NCBI GenBank assembly: GCA_003013855.2
Contig: ML058448.1
Coordinates: 124,001-188,000, forward strand
DNA length: 64,000 nucleotides
DNA from: Liriodendron chinense
Lineage: Eukaryota > Streptophyta > Magnoliopsida > Magnoliales > Magnoliaceae
Direction: 5' to 3'
Below the pieces are notes generated by a model, which ran no database searches, was not told the origin of the DNA, and was given only the letters and a program-made list of their open reading frames with translations. Positions 23,763-34,297 of this stretch are shown here, one piece after another. Position 1 is the first letter of the stretch, and every line of letters starts with the position of its first letter. The position numbers and the translations under genes are program-made.

Positions 23763-26555
23763 ATGTCTAACCGTCTCATACAGAGAAAGATGGACGACTC
23801 ATCGCACCGCTTCTTCTCCTTCTCCAAAAATCTCCTCTTCTTCTCCAGAATCCGACGCCTCCTTCGATTCAAGTCTGCTCGAAAGAGCTGTGTCGCATCG
23901 GATCCATTTGAGAAGGCGAAAACAGAGGAAGTAATGGAAGAAAGGAAGGAAGAAGAGATGGATGGAGGAATCGAAGATGGGTGTATTGTATTGCAGAGAT
24001 CGGTGAAGCTGCTTCATTTCGGAGATTTAAAAGATAAAGATGCCGCAGCGAGAGAGATTAAGAGATTAGCGAAAGAGGATCTGAGAACGAGGAAATCGCT
24101 AGCAGCGCTCGGCGTCATACCTACGCTTGTATCGATGCTCGATTCGGAGGTTTCCGAGCAGCGGAGATTGGCGGTTCAGGCGTTGATCGAGCTTGCTAAT
24201 GGGACTTACACGTAAGTTCGATCGGCCGTTGATTCTTGAATTTTTTTCGTTTATTATTTTGATTTTGATTTGGTTTGGGATGCTAAGATGCGCATGTACT
24301 TGCTCTAGTGCTTCCAAAGGAGAAGCACGAAGACGAGGTGTGCGTAGTACGCACCATGCTTCTGTTAAGAAGAGAGAAAAAGACTGAGAGTCTTCTGGTG
24401 TGGGCGGCCGGAGTCTTACTCACACCGTCGGATGTTGGGGATATATCGTGGAATTTTTCTCGTGAGATTTTGGCTCGATTTTTTGAACTTATCAACGGCG
24501 ATGGGGTAATTACTCGAAACTGTTTCCGGGCTGGGGACTGTCCAAATGACGAAAATAACCTTGCAGGATTAGAATACAATTCAGTTGCCGTAGGGAGCCC
24601 GTTCAACAAAATCTCTGTATGGCCCACCTCGATGTATGTTTGACAACATCGAGGCCGTCCATCATTTGTTCCAGATCATGTTATGGCATAATCCAGAAAA
24701 TCAGGTCGTTCCCTAACTTAAGTGGACCACACCATAGGTAAAAATAGGTATAGGGACGCCCACCATTGAAATATTCTTGGGTCCTACTTTGATGTTTATA
24801 TTCCATCCAACCCGTTCATAAGTTGGGATGAAGGAAAAAAATTAAATATCAAATTGATCCATAACTTCACTGGCTCTCAGGGCGGTTTCAATGGTAGGTG
24901 CTCTCGTCCCCACATTTCCCTGTGGTGTGGCCCACTTCAATTTCGGATCGGCCTTAATTTTGGGTTCACACTTGCGGTTTGGGTAGCAAATGGTTTAGGC
25001 TTGCATGGTCTGGCAGGCTGTGATTTGGACAGGCTGGAACTGGACCATGGTTTGCCGCACTAGTTTGAGCCTGATGCGCCTTACCCAAGCTGACTAATAG
25101 TTAGGTTGAATTAGGCCGATTCCAACCCAAAATACCTAGACAATGTTGAAAAGTTTGTTCTCAATATATATCTTAACAATCTCCCCAGCATCCAGCCCAT
25201 GTGGGACAAAACCCAACAATCCCCCTCAACAGGGGATAGGGGCTATCGGCTTCCCTCCCAACCTCGATAGGGGCTCTCGGCCCTCCCCAGGGGATCTCGG
25301 TTTTCTCCCAATTGGACACTTAGGATCATCCAATCAACACCATTTTTCACAGTGGCCGATCCATAGCGGGCCCACTAAACGAACCACTCCTGATTGCTGA
25401 AAGTATAGATTGTGCAGTTTACAATTTTAATAGTCCGACTCAACAACCCTATGAGAAAACTGCTAAGACTTAAGAACCATAACTATTTATAGTCAAAAGG
25501 AAGTGCCTACTTTCTACTTAAAGGATTCAAAGAACATGACCCTTAAATGCTCAAAACCATTGACCTTTGCTTGCAAACAAAAACACTGCAACGCAAGTTT
25601 TCAACAACGTTGAAACTAAACAACATCCACATCAGCTTTTAATCGTATTGCAATTGTTTTTCTCTGATCCTTGTCTGATCTCAGCTTTTCTTTTCATTTT
25701 TTTTTCAGCAACAAGGCTCTCATGGTAGAGGCAGGAATCCTTGCAAAATTGCCGCCGCTCATTAGCACGCCGGACTCATCTAGCAAACAGGAGCTGGCAA
25801 TCCTCCTCCTCTCTTTGTCCTCTCTCGCGAGTACCCAATTCCCATTTCCATCTTTGGAATTCCTCCCATTCCTCGTCGAGGTTCTCGATTCAGATGTCAA
25901 CGATGAAACAAGGGCGGCGTGCCTGGCTTCTATCTACAACTTCTCGACTATACTTGATCATGCGGGAGCTTTAGTATCGAGTGGTGCAGTCCACAGTCTC
26001 CTCGGATTGGTGTCGGAGAAGGAGTCTTCAGAGAGAGCTCTGGTGACTCTGGGGAACTTGGTGGTGACCATGGCAGGAAAGAAGGCCATGGAAAATGATC
26101 CAATGGTCCCAAAAGTCCTGATTGAGGCAATGACATTGGAAGAGAAGCCACGATGCCAAGAACTGGCTGTGTACATGCTTATGATTCTGTCACACAGGAG
26201 TCGGGCCCAGAGAGAGAAGATGGCGCAATTGGGAGTTGTTCCAGTCCTCCTTGAAGTTGCCTTGTTAGGTAGCCCATTGGCTCAGAAGAGGGCGGTCAAG
26301 ATATTGCAATGGTTCAAAGACGAGCGGCAAATGAAAGTAGGAGCCCACTCCGGGCCACAAACAGGGAGGCTCATGATCGGTTCGCTTGTAAATGAGAAGG
26401 ATGCAATTGAAGGAAAGATGGCCATTAAAAAGATGGTCAAACAAAGCCTTGATAAAAATATGGAATTGATCATGAAGAGAGCTAATGCTCCTAGCCATAG
26501 CTCTAAGCTCAAGGGTTTGGTTGTGAGCTCAAGCTCTAAGAGCTTGCCTTACTGA
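23763..26555 (+). CDS. ARM-repeat superfamily protein, 431 aa, two exons
   Basis: Exon 1 is 23763-24211 and exon 2 is 25709-26555, ending TGA. The 1497-nt intron has donor GTAAGT and acceptor TTTTTTTTTCAG in phase 2, so the Thr codon is split (AC|C). The joined junction reads ELANGTYTNKALMVEAGIL, an uninterrupted armadillo helix typical of the plant family related to PUB-type ARM proteins. No U-box is seen. Residues 1-65 are basic then acidic and probably disordered. From about residue 75 to 360 there are helical ARM repeats (TLVSMLDSEVSEQRRLAVQAL, PFLVEVLDSDVNDETRAA). The tail is Ser/Lys-rich. ARM solenoids bind protein partners; the partner is unknown here. The start is the first in-frame ATG; Met10 (23790) is an alternative. 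AATAAA at 26652-26657 is a candidate polyadenylation signal. Confidence 0.9.
24607..24960. mobile_element. Fold-back family fragment inside the ARM-gene intron
   Basis: The core left half is clear (atggcccacctcgatgtatg, gaggccgtccatcattt), followed by the middle (ggtgctctcgtccccac) and a truncated right half ending about 24960. The intron then holds 24980-25440, a stretch with ttaacaatctcccc and acccaacaatccccctc words resembling an LTR fragment. The insertion explains most of the intron's length. Confidence 0.5.
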
Positions 26556-26880
26556 GGTCCCCTATCAATGCAGTTTCTCTCAATTTGTTGAAATTTCCAT
26601 TGAAATTGTACCTTCTAATCAATGGCACATGGAAGTTGTAAATTCTTGGAAAATAAAATATGAGGCAATGAAATAAATAACACGCTCTCTCTCAAAAGAT
26701 CACCAGCTGCTGGATGCATTGTTTAGTAGCGCCGTTAATTCCAAATTGGGTGAACATGAAGTCATGTGGATGGCGATTTCTAGCCTTGGAATTTATATGA
26801 CGAAGACGGCCCTGCCTATTCATCTCATTTTATTCTATTGTAATTATGTACAAGAGATTTTTTTTAAAGATAAAAAATGA

Positions 26881-27419
26881 TGATGCAGAGAGGATCACTG
26901 ATGAGTACATGACCAAGATGGACCATAGGAAAGACCAAAAGAAAGAGCTGGAGGCTAGAAAGAATCGTCAGTCGACAGCTTAGATTGACCAGTCGACGAC
27001 CTTGGTCGGCCGACCGAAATTTAGCTGAAAATAGCCCAAACTCTCTAGACAGTTTAGTCCAAATTGGCTGGCTGAAATACATCAAGAATAGCATGTTGCA
27101 CACTGGACAGTTGTGAACATATGCAACTGGCCTATCAAGCCCATCGGCCGGCGGACACCCATTTTCGACTGGCCAACTTTGCTTTGCAGTTTTACACAGA
27201 AATTATGTTTCTTTTCATTTTTTATCCAGAATCTTTCTAGTTTCATAATTGGGGTTTCATAGGATGTTAGGGTATTTAAATTCATTGTTAACTTGTGGTT
27301 AGGCATTCTACATTGATTATTATTCAATAAAAACTTTGGTTTTGTTTCTTCTTTTTCGTGTGTTCAAAGATATCTAGTTGAGGATTTCTGAACGCTCCAC
27401 CACCTCTGCGCCTCCACCA
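26881..27419 (+). mobile_element. Solo LTR, Ty3/gypsy-like, with perfect 5-bp target duplication
   Basis: It starts TGATGCAGAGAGGATCAC and ends GCGCCTCCACCA, with aatga at 26876-26880 and 27420-27424. Its first 70 nt (gtacatgaccaagatggacc) match the 5' end of the LTR at 60257 read on the minus strand. It contains repeated gtcggccgaccg words like those in that LTR. It lies about 325 bp downstream of the ARM-gene stop. Confidence 0.78.
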
Positions 27420-27424
27420 AATGA

Positions 27425-28508
27425 TCTCTACACGAGATAAACTCATTTTTAAGTGGCACCCAGACATGCAGTACGGTAGGTGAACGATCTGGCTATATAT
27501 AGCTTTATTGAATCGGTAATCCACCTTCTTTGTACTTGTGGCCCACATGATGAGTCGACCTGCTTGGATTCTTTTTGCTGGTCCAGGACTTGTTAGTTAG
27601 TGGTGGAGCCTCCCTGATAAAGCATTGCAGGTTTGTATGTGTGCTTTCGAGGTAATTCCACAGCTATCTACAGTGTTGGAGGGGGGCCCAATGGGAATCA
27701 TTCACAAAATCCAGACCATCTGAGAAGGAAAAGGTTTCCATTTTAACAAGACTCTCAGATACATTTGCCAAGACTACGTTGTGGCAATTCATCACCATCT
27801 GAAGTCTAATACATTCTCGGCAGTCTGGACCGTCCAATCATGGGCCTCATCTTAGGCAAATCAAATATTCTTAACTATCAACTGAAAATTAGTAGCTGTT
27901 AATGTGTGAAATTAGAAGGTTGAGATCATCAATGTGATGGTAATAGAAATTGCCTTAATTAGATGAAAGTTAGATATCATGTGGACAACTAACAGGCCTT
28001 TATAATTTATATGCCTGCATGGATGGAATATGAATGTGAAGGTGTGGAAAATTGTTAATTGGGCTCTTGATTTTGAAGCCCAGGGACAACCAATGGGTTT
28101 GGACCCTTAAAGGATCCTACCTGGCCAGAATCATAAACATGTTTCAAGGGCTTAATTCAGTCTGGCATCATGTGTCAGAATCGAAAATATGCCTGACTAG
28201 GCTGGCTCATGAATCAACTCAGGACCGGATGAGTCCACATGAGTCATAGAATCTTCATTTCATCTTTGTGACTGGACCAAAAGTGGCCCCCCATATGCAT
28301 ACGTATGCCATCAATGTTAGCTTAGTCAGCCTGGTCCAGCCATCATCGTCGTTGGCCCTCAACATATGCAACCCGGGTCCAATAAGAAATGGGCCAAAAC
28401 CCATGTTCACTTTGGGCCATAGCCAACTCCAGGCCAAGCCGATTGACTGCTTTTTTTTTTTCTTTTTTTTTTTCCTTTTTTTTTTCCTTTTTAGCATACA
28501 CCCTCACA
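27425..28508. other. Intergenic DNA
   Basis: No gene or bounded element was identified. A pyrimidine tract, almost all T with scattered C, occupies 28450-28492. Confidence 0.5.
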
Positions 28509-29110
28509 TAAGGCTGTAAATGGAACAGTAGACCCAATGGGGAAATCAGACCCAACCCATTTAGACGCATTTATTAAATGGTACAGGCCTGGGTCTATAA
28601 GAATAAACCCAGTTGCCAAACGGGTTTGGATGTGGTTTCTTTATAGTATGCCCAACCTGACCCAAACCAAACCGAATCCATTTAGTAAATGAGTAGGGTC
28701 TAGTCTATGTTGCAAGGGACCCATCTAGACCCAGACCCGTCCAAGCTCAATTTTAAACTTAGTAAAAATGTTTGCACACCTTGACAAATAACATGGAAAA
28801 ATGAGAAATCCATATCTCTTAAGAAGACGAGCACCATAGAATCCAAATTGACATGTTGAAGATGGTGGAATTAGTGAATTAAGATGTACGTGGATTGCAT
28901 GTGAATGACTTCTGCAGGTAGTTCCTACGCTGAGATGATAAGTGGGGCCCACCATGATGTTTGTGAGAAATTCACCTTGTCCATTTATTTTTTCAGTTCA
29001 ATTTAGGATATGAAGCAAAAAATGAGGTGGATAAAAATTTCAAGTTTGGCATTAATTAATTTTGATATAAAATCAAAGTAACCCAAACCCGTTAAACATG
29101 TTGTTATGGG

Positions 29111-29970
29111 CAGTGTTTGCATTATCTCCGATATTATCGAAATATCCCCGATATTATCTCTATTTCTAGCTCAACGATACCGATAACACCGGTAGCGATA
29201 CCGATAACACTGATAGTATAAAAATTCTAGGTATCGGCGATGTGTTACTAAATATCGCTAATGCATCGATATCGTAAATATTTTCAATTGTGTAAATTTC
29301 AGGCGTCATTTGTATTGTCAATGCATTGATACTGTTGATGTATCACCAATATTTTTTACTGTGTAAATTCCAAGTGTTGCTTGTATAGTCAATGTATCTG
29401 CAAATATTTCGATAATATCGCTAATCTATCGATACACCAAAAATTTGTATGTTAAAAAATTTTCATTTCATATTTTTTACGGCGCGTGGTTGTATACAAC
29501 GTTCAATTTGTCGACGATTATTGATAATATCACGATATTATCATTATCGCAACATGGCAATAACAAGACCACAATCTTTAGTTTCTTTTTCAGTTGTTAA
29601 CGATTTGTTTGGAAATATCATGTGTTGCCGATATTATGAAATATCAATGAATGTTTAGATGGAAGGTCAAATATTGGATGGATAGATGGGATGGATGAGA
29701 TGATTGAACTGATTTCTTACAGCAGCACATGCTTGTAGGCTCCCATTAAATAGAAACCTATTATGTATATATGCATTCTTTTTGCAATTTTTTATTCATA
29801 AATATGCAAATATGTGTATTTTATCACTCCTAAGGTTTCACTGAAAAATTCCACCATTTTTTCCATGTTCCCCACATTTTCGGTTATCAGCGATATTATC
29901 GACGATATCGATATTGTTTCTGTATCCCCAGCTAACGAAACTTGTAGCGATACCGAAACTTCGAACACTG
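29111..29970. mobile_element. hAT non-autonomous element, perfect 8-bp target duplication
   Basis: The termini are CAGTGTTTG on the left and cgaacactg on the right, which are inverted. gttatggg is directly repeated at 29103-29110 and 29971-29978. An 8-bp duplication with CAGTGTT ends fits hAT. The interior is crowded with cgatatcgat/gataccgata words and encodes no transposase. Confidence 0.8.
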
Positions 29971-29989
29971 GTTATGGGTAAATTCGATC

Positions 29990-30660
29990 ATGGCCCTGAT
30001 CATGGCCTAGAAGATGTGAAACTGTCGATATGTCTCCCGCAAGGGCCAACTCATCATGGGTGTAAGAGAAAGATTCAAGCTTATCAAGGCGAAGAGCTTT
30101 TATACTAAACGCGGAGTCCTGAGGCCTCAGCTTTGGCCTTAGGTAACGGATATGGTCTTGAGGTCGAGGCCTCAACCCTAGGTATCGATGCTTGCTATAT
30201 TGTTGTCATTCCATCTTGTTAACTCAACTGAAGATGCCAAGTGTTATCCGCACCAGACGTCCTTAGATCTGAGCACATTCCGCACCGCCATACGAAGATA
30301 ACATCTCGTTATCAGGATACGTGGGATACATACATGATAAGGATGATCTCGATTAATTCGGAATTGTATCCTTAAAGGAAATCTACAAATCCACCTCCAT
30401 CGACTGAAATCATCACCTATAAAAGAACACCTCCACATTATCTCAAAGCTTACTCACCTCTCGTACTGACTTAAGCATCGGAAGGTTCTTAGTTGGCACG
30501 ATCGGTGCCCACTCACGATCTTTCTTTGCAATTACAAGTCATTCAATCAACATTGTCCATCATCATATCCCCATCGAACAATGAAGATCCACTGTTGATC
30601 CTAGATCATCATTTGATCCTAGATAATCTTTTGTTGTCAATTTTCAAACGTTAACACCTG
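29990..30660. mobile_element. Possible LTR relic
   Basis: ttactcacctctcgtactga followed by cttaagcatcggaagg resembles the transcription-start region of plant Ty3/gypsy LTRs (CTGACTTGAGCGTCGGAG). Boundaries and target duplication were not found. Confidence 0.35.
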
Positions 30661-31254
30661 TTAAACCCAGTTATAAGTGGGTCTAGTTCAGGATCTAATA
30701 TCCCTTAACCAAACCCGTTAGACCCAACCCATTTAAAAATGGGTTTAGATGGATCTCCCTCTACTAAACCTATGAGTGTAATGGGGTTGACTTAGACCCA
30801 GCCCAAACTTGCACATTTAGTAAAATGATCTAGGTCTAAAATTTAGACCCATACCTATTTAGTGAATATGCAAGGTCAATTTTAGCTAAACCCATTCCAA
30901 ACCTAACCATTTACTACCCTAACCCACCCACAACACAATGGGTATTCAAACCCATGACCCTATTAGAGAGGTTGAATATCAAACTCACCAAGTCATGTAA
31001 TTTCATAGTGTATTTTACCAAAAATGACATGGCCTCAAAGCTTGAGTAGACTAAATCATAGGAAATAACATTTAGATGGTTAGCGTTCAATTTCCATAGT
31101 TTTCTAGCAACAAATGGTCCACTTGAGATTTGAATCTCCTTCATTTTTGGGTCCACACCCTAAAATGATTTCTAGTAACAAATGGATAGCATGGATATAA
31201 CACATATTTTATGGTGGGCCCACTAAGTTTTTGTTTCGAATTTCGTGTTATGTA

Positions 31255-31720
31255 ATGAAGAGCGTCTTGTCAGGGCTTTGTGGGGCCCACCTTTATCTAT
31301 ATGTTTTATCCATTCTGTCCATTTATTTTGAAAAATCATTTTAGGCTAAAGAACAAAAAAGGAGGCAAATGAAAGGCTTAAGCAGACCACACCACATGAA
31401 GTAGAGGGAATTTAAATCCTACCCTTAAAAATTATTGGGGACCACGGAGGTTTTGGATCAATATGATATTTATGTTTTACCTTCATACACTTCTATGGGA
31501 CCTTATGAACAGGATGGATGGCTAATAAACATCACTAGGGGCCCTTGAATGTTTTGGTAAGATTTCAATCCCCACTGCTTCATGTGGTGTGGTCCACTTA
31601 ATCCTTTTATCTTTTCAACTTTTAGTCTCATGCTTTAAAATAATCTTTAATTATAAATGGATGGTGTGGATAAAATATATAGCTAACGATGGCCCCATAG
31701 ATTCCTTGACATGATTCTCT
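31255..31720. mobile_element. Fold-back family element
   Basis: The core gtggggcccacctttatcta is on the left and atatatagctaacgatggcc on the right, with inverted arms. Just to its left, 31045-31230 is a right-half fragment of another copy (atgatttctagtaacaaatg, tttatggtgggcccac). No target duplication was seen. Confidence 0.5.
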
Positions 31721-32039
31721 ACGTCCTCGTGGGGTAGTACCCAATTCACGCTCAATGCAAAGTAAGTACAACGGGCTTTCAAACACAATGGCATAAGTAT
31801 TTATTGATGATACGAGAGATAATACACGCAATTATATGGTAGTAGGCCGTTTTCGAACAGGTCCTTAATTGATCACGTGCTCTTAGAGATGCGCCACACA
31901 AGGCAGAATTACCAGACATTAAATCCCCCACATCCAAGTCATTAGGCAATTCACGTTCCACAAGGAGACCCACAGAGATGATACTGTAGAGCCACATGAC
32001 ATGATCATATGGGAAGGTCATGGGAAGGCCATATTGTTA

Positions 32040-32574
32040 GGACGCGGATTGGCTAGTGACCCTAACACCAGCCCAGGCTGGTGTCAAAGCTGTGTGGGCC
32101 CCACCATAATGGATGTGTTTTATCCACGCTGTCCATCCATTTTTCCACCTCATTTTAGGGCATGGGCCAAAAAATGAGGCAAATCCAAATCTCAGGTGGA
32201 CTACACCATTACAAACAGTTGGAATTGAATTCTCACCATTGAAAACTTCTTGGAGGCTACAGAAGTTTTGGATCAAGCTGATATTTGTGTTTTCACTTCA
32301 TCCAGGTCTGTGTGACCTTATCAACAGGTTGGATGGTAAATAAACATCACAGTGGGCCCTAGGAAGTTTTTAAGGATGGATGTTCAATCAACACTGTTTT
32401 CCTATGGTGTGGTCCATCTGACATTTGGATCTGCCTCATTTTTGGGCCCATGCCATAAAATGAGGTGGATAAATAGATGGACAACATGGATAAAACACAT
32501 ACATCATGGTGGGGCCCACACAACTTAGACACCAGCCCCCGGGCTGGTGTTGGGTCACTAGCCAATCCGCGTCC
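32040..32574. mobile_element. Mutator-like fold-back MITE with perfect 9-bp target duplication
   Basis: The element is exactly delimited: atattgtta at 32031-32039 and 32575-32583. The terminal inverted repeats start GGACGCGGATTGGCTAGTGA and are nearly identical for over 100 nt, through a small nested palindrome (caccagcccaggctggtgt) into the core gtgggccccaccat. The arms are close to complementary over nearly the full 535 bp. It encodes no protein, so it would need a transposase in trans. The intact duplication indicates a fairly recent insertion. Confidence 0.9.
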
Positions 32575-32583
32575 ATATTGTTA

Positions 32584-33175
32584 CCTCACATGTGGCAGGA
32601 TCATCCTTCCATCCGATTGTCCATCTAGCATGACCCATAGAAACTGATTCCAGGTACTCGTAGCGTGGATGGTTATGATTATGTCTACCTAAACAGTTGC
32701 TTTCTAATTAAACAAACAGTTACTGACAAGTGGAAGGCAAAAATAAGTGATGGCTATGGTCTCCGATGAGTATGATTATGGAAGGATCGTTCATCCATAA
32801 CGAGGCCCACCGGCTGACAGTCCAGATTGATGGATAACCCCTCCCTCTGTAATTTAGGTGGCCCGCCCTATCATATATTCCGAGGTTCTGCCAACTCGAC
32901 GTATCATCTTGGGCACAGCATCGGTGGATCACTGATCGTGGGGCCCACCTTGATGTATGTATGTGACTTACCTCGCCGAGGACACGGATTCCGTCCAAAC
33001 TGAGTTGTGGAAGGGTCTGTTTATCCACTACGTCCATTCCCCGTGTCAGATGAGGCTGACCGGATGAGGCAGGTCCAATGCTGAGGTCAGCCACACCAAA
33101 ATGCTAAGCTCAGCTGCATTAAATACACCAATCATTAAAGGCCGTTACATTAAATGCAAGTGTCATCGGTGGGAG
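32584..33175. other. Intergenic DNA
   Basis: There is no recognisable gene. Scattered gtggggcccaccttgatgta (near 32938) shows another partial core fragment. Confidence 0.4.
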
Positions 33176-33177
33176 AT

Positions 33178-33672
33178 CGGATTACCTGTGACCCAGGGTC
33201 ACAGAGATATTTAGCTGTGTGAGGTCCACAGATATGTTATTGAAAAAACCAATTTATCGGTATATTTTTAAAGAACAGACAATATTATAAAAATAAAGCA
33301 AATTCAAAACTTAGGTAGGTCATACTAACAAACAGTGGGAACATCAACATCTACCATTGAAACCTTCCTGAAGCTTATTGTAATGTTTATGTTCCATCCA
33401 ATCCAAAATGTTCGTAGAATTATCACCAAGATAAACTGTAGGAACAAATAATATCCGGATGCAAAACTTCTGTGACCATCAAGCATTCAATCCCTATTGT
33501 TTCGTGTGATATGACTCACATGAGTTTTGAATCTATATGATCTTTTCATTCCTGTCCTATTATGATCTTAAAAAAAATGGATGAAATGAATTTTTCGAAA
33601 ACATCTCTATAAACCCCACACAGCCACAGTCAGAGAGATATCTTATCCCTAGGGTCACAGGAAATCCGCTCT
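33178..33672. mobile_element. Fold-back element, different terminal repeats
   Basis: The inverted ends are atcggattacctgtgaccc and, read inverted, agcggatttcctgtgaccc. The interior is palindromic but AT-rich and only distantly like the GGGCCC core. The flanking 9-mers do not match convincingly. Confidence 0.55.
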
Positions 33673-33794
33673 CCATGTCGGGTGCTCTCTAGTGTGGCTG
33701 ACATTAGCGTTGGATCTACCTCGTGCCTTAAAATGATTTTATAAAGGGAATCTACAGAGTAGATAAATAGATACATTACAGTGGGGTTTAGACT

Positions 33795-34150
33795 CAAACA
33801 TTTTGAGTTTGGTCGTAATCCGCATCTCCTATGTGGCCGCTCATTTCAGAGAATGATCACAAAAATGAAGTAGATCCAAATCTAAGGTGGACCGCACCGT
33901 AGGAAACAATGGTGATTGGCCATTAAAAACTTATAGTAGGCTACACAAGTTTCAGATCAGGCTGATATTTGTGTGGCACCCTTCATCCAGGTCGTTTTTA
34001 ATGGTGGGCATTCAATCCTTACTGTTCATGTGGCGTGGTCAATCTAATCCATCTAAGTATTAAATCTGCTTAATTATTCGGTTAGTGCCATCCAATAAGA
34101 TGCCAAAATGGATGGACGGCGTGGATTTAAGGCACATGCGGGTGGATCCG
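33795..34150. mobile_element. Fold-back family fragment directly upstream of the UBA2-type gene
   Basis: Core arms lie near 33830 (atgtggccgctcatttcaga) and 34115 (gatggacggcgtggattta). The right end lies only a few bases before the TATA-like motif at 34159, so this insertion now forms the immediate upstream region of the gene. Confidence 0.5.
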
Positions 34151-34158
34151 CCGCGCCC

Positions 34159-34224
34159 TATAATTCTCCTACTAATCAAACTATTGGAACTTGAAGCTCC
34201 TCACCTTCGCTAGGGTTAGGGTTT
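34159..34224 (+). promoter_or_regulatory. Promoter elements of the UBA2-type gene: TATA-like motif and telo box
   Basis: TATAATT at 34159-34165 is followed by tagggttagggttt at 34211-34224, a telo-box motif frequent in promoters or leaders of plant genes for RNA metabolism and translation. Both stand between the MITE fragment and the ATG at 34298. Confidence 0.5.
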
Positions 34225-34297
34225 TGCCCCAATTCATCTCCTTCCTTCCGTTCTGTCTAGGGTTTCTCTGCAAACGCTCTCCATCTTCCTCTCGTCC

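Larger units (their letters stand above)
28509..30921. mobile_element. Possible hAT-type MITE split by later insertions
   Basis: The left part (taaggctgtaaatgg, then gacccaacccatttag) and the right part (aacccgttagacccaaccca to ccatttactacccta) are inverted relatives. The ends resemble TAGGGYTGTAAATGG. Between them lie a fold-back fragment (28942-29100), the hAT element 29111-29970 and an LTR-like relic (about 29990-30660). The flanking 8-mers match only about 6/8, so the outer limits are tentative. Confidence 0.4.
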
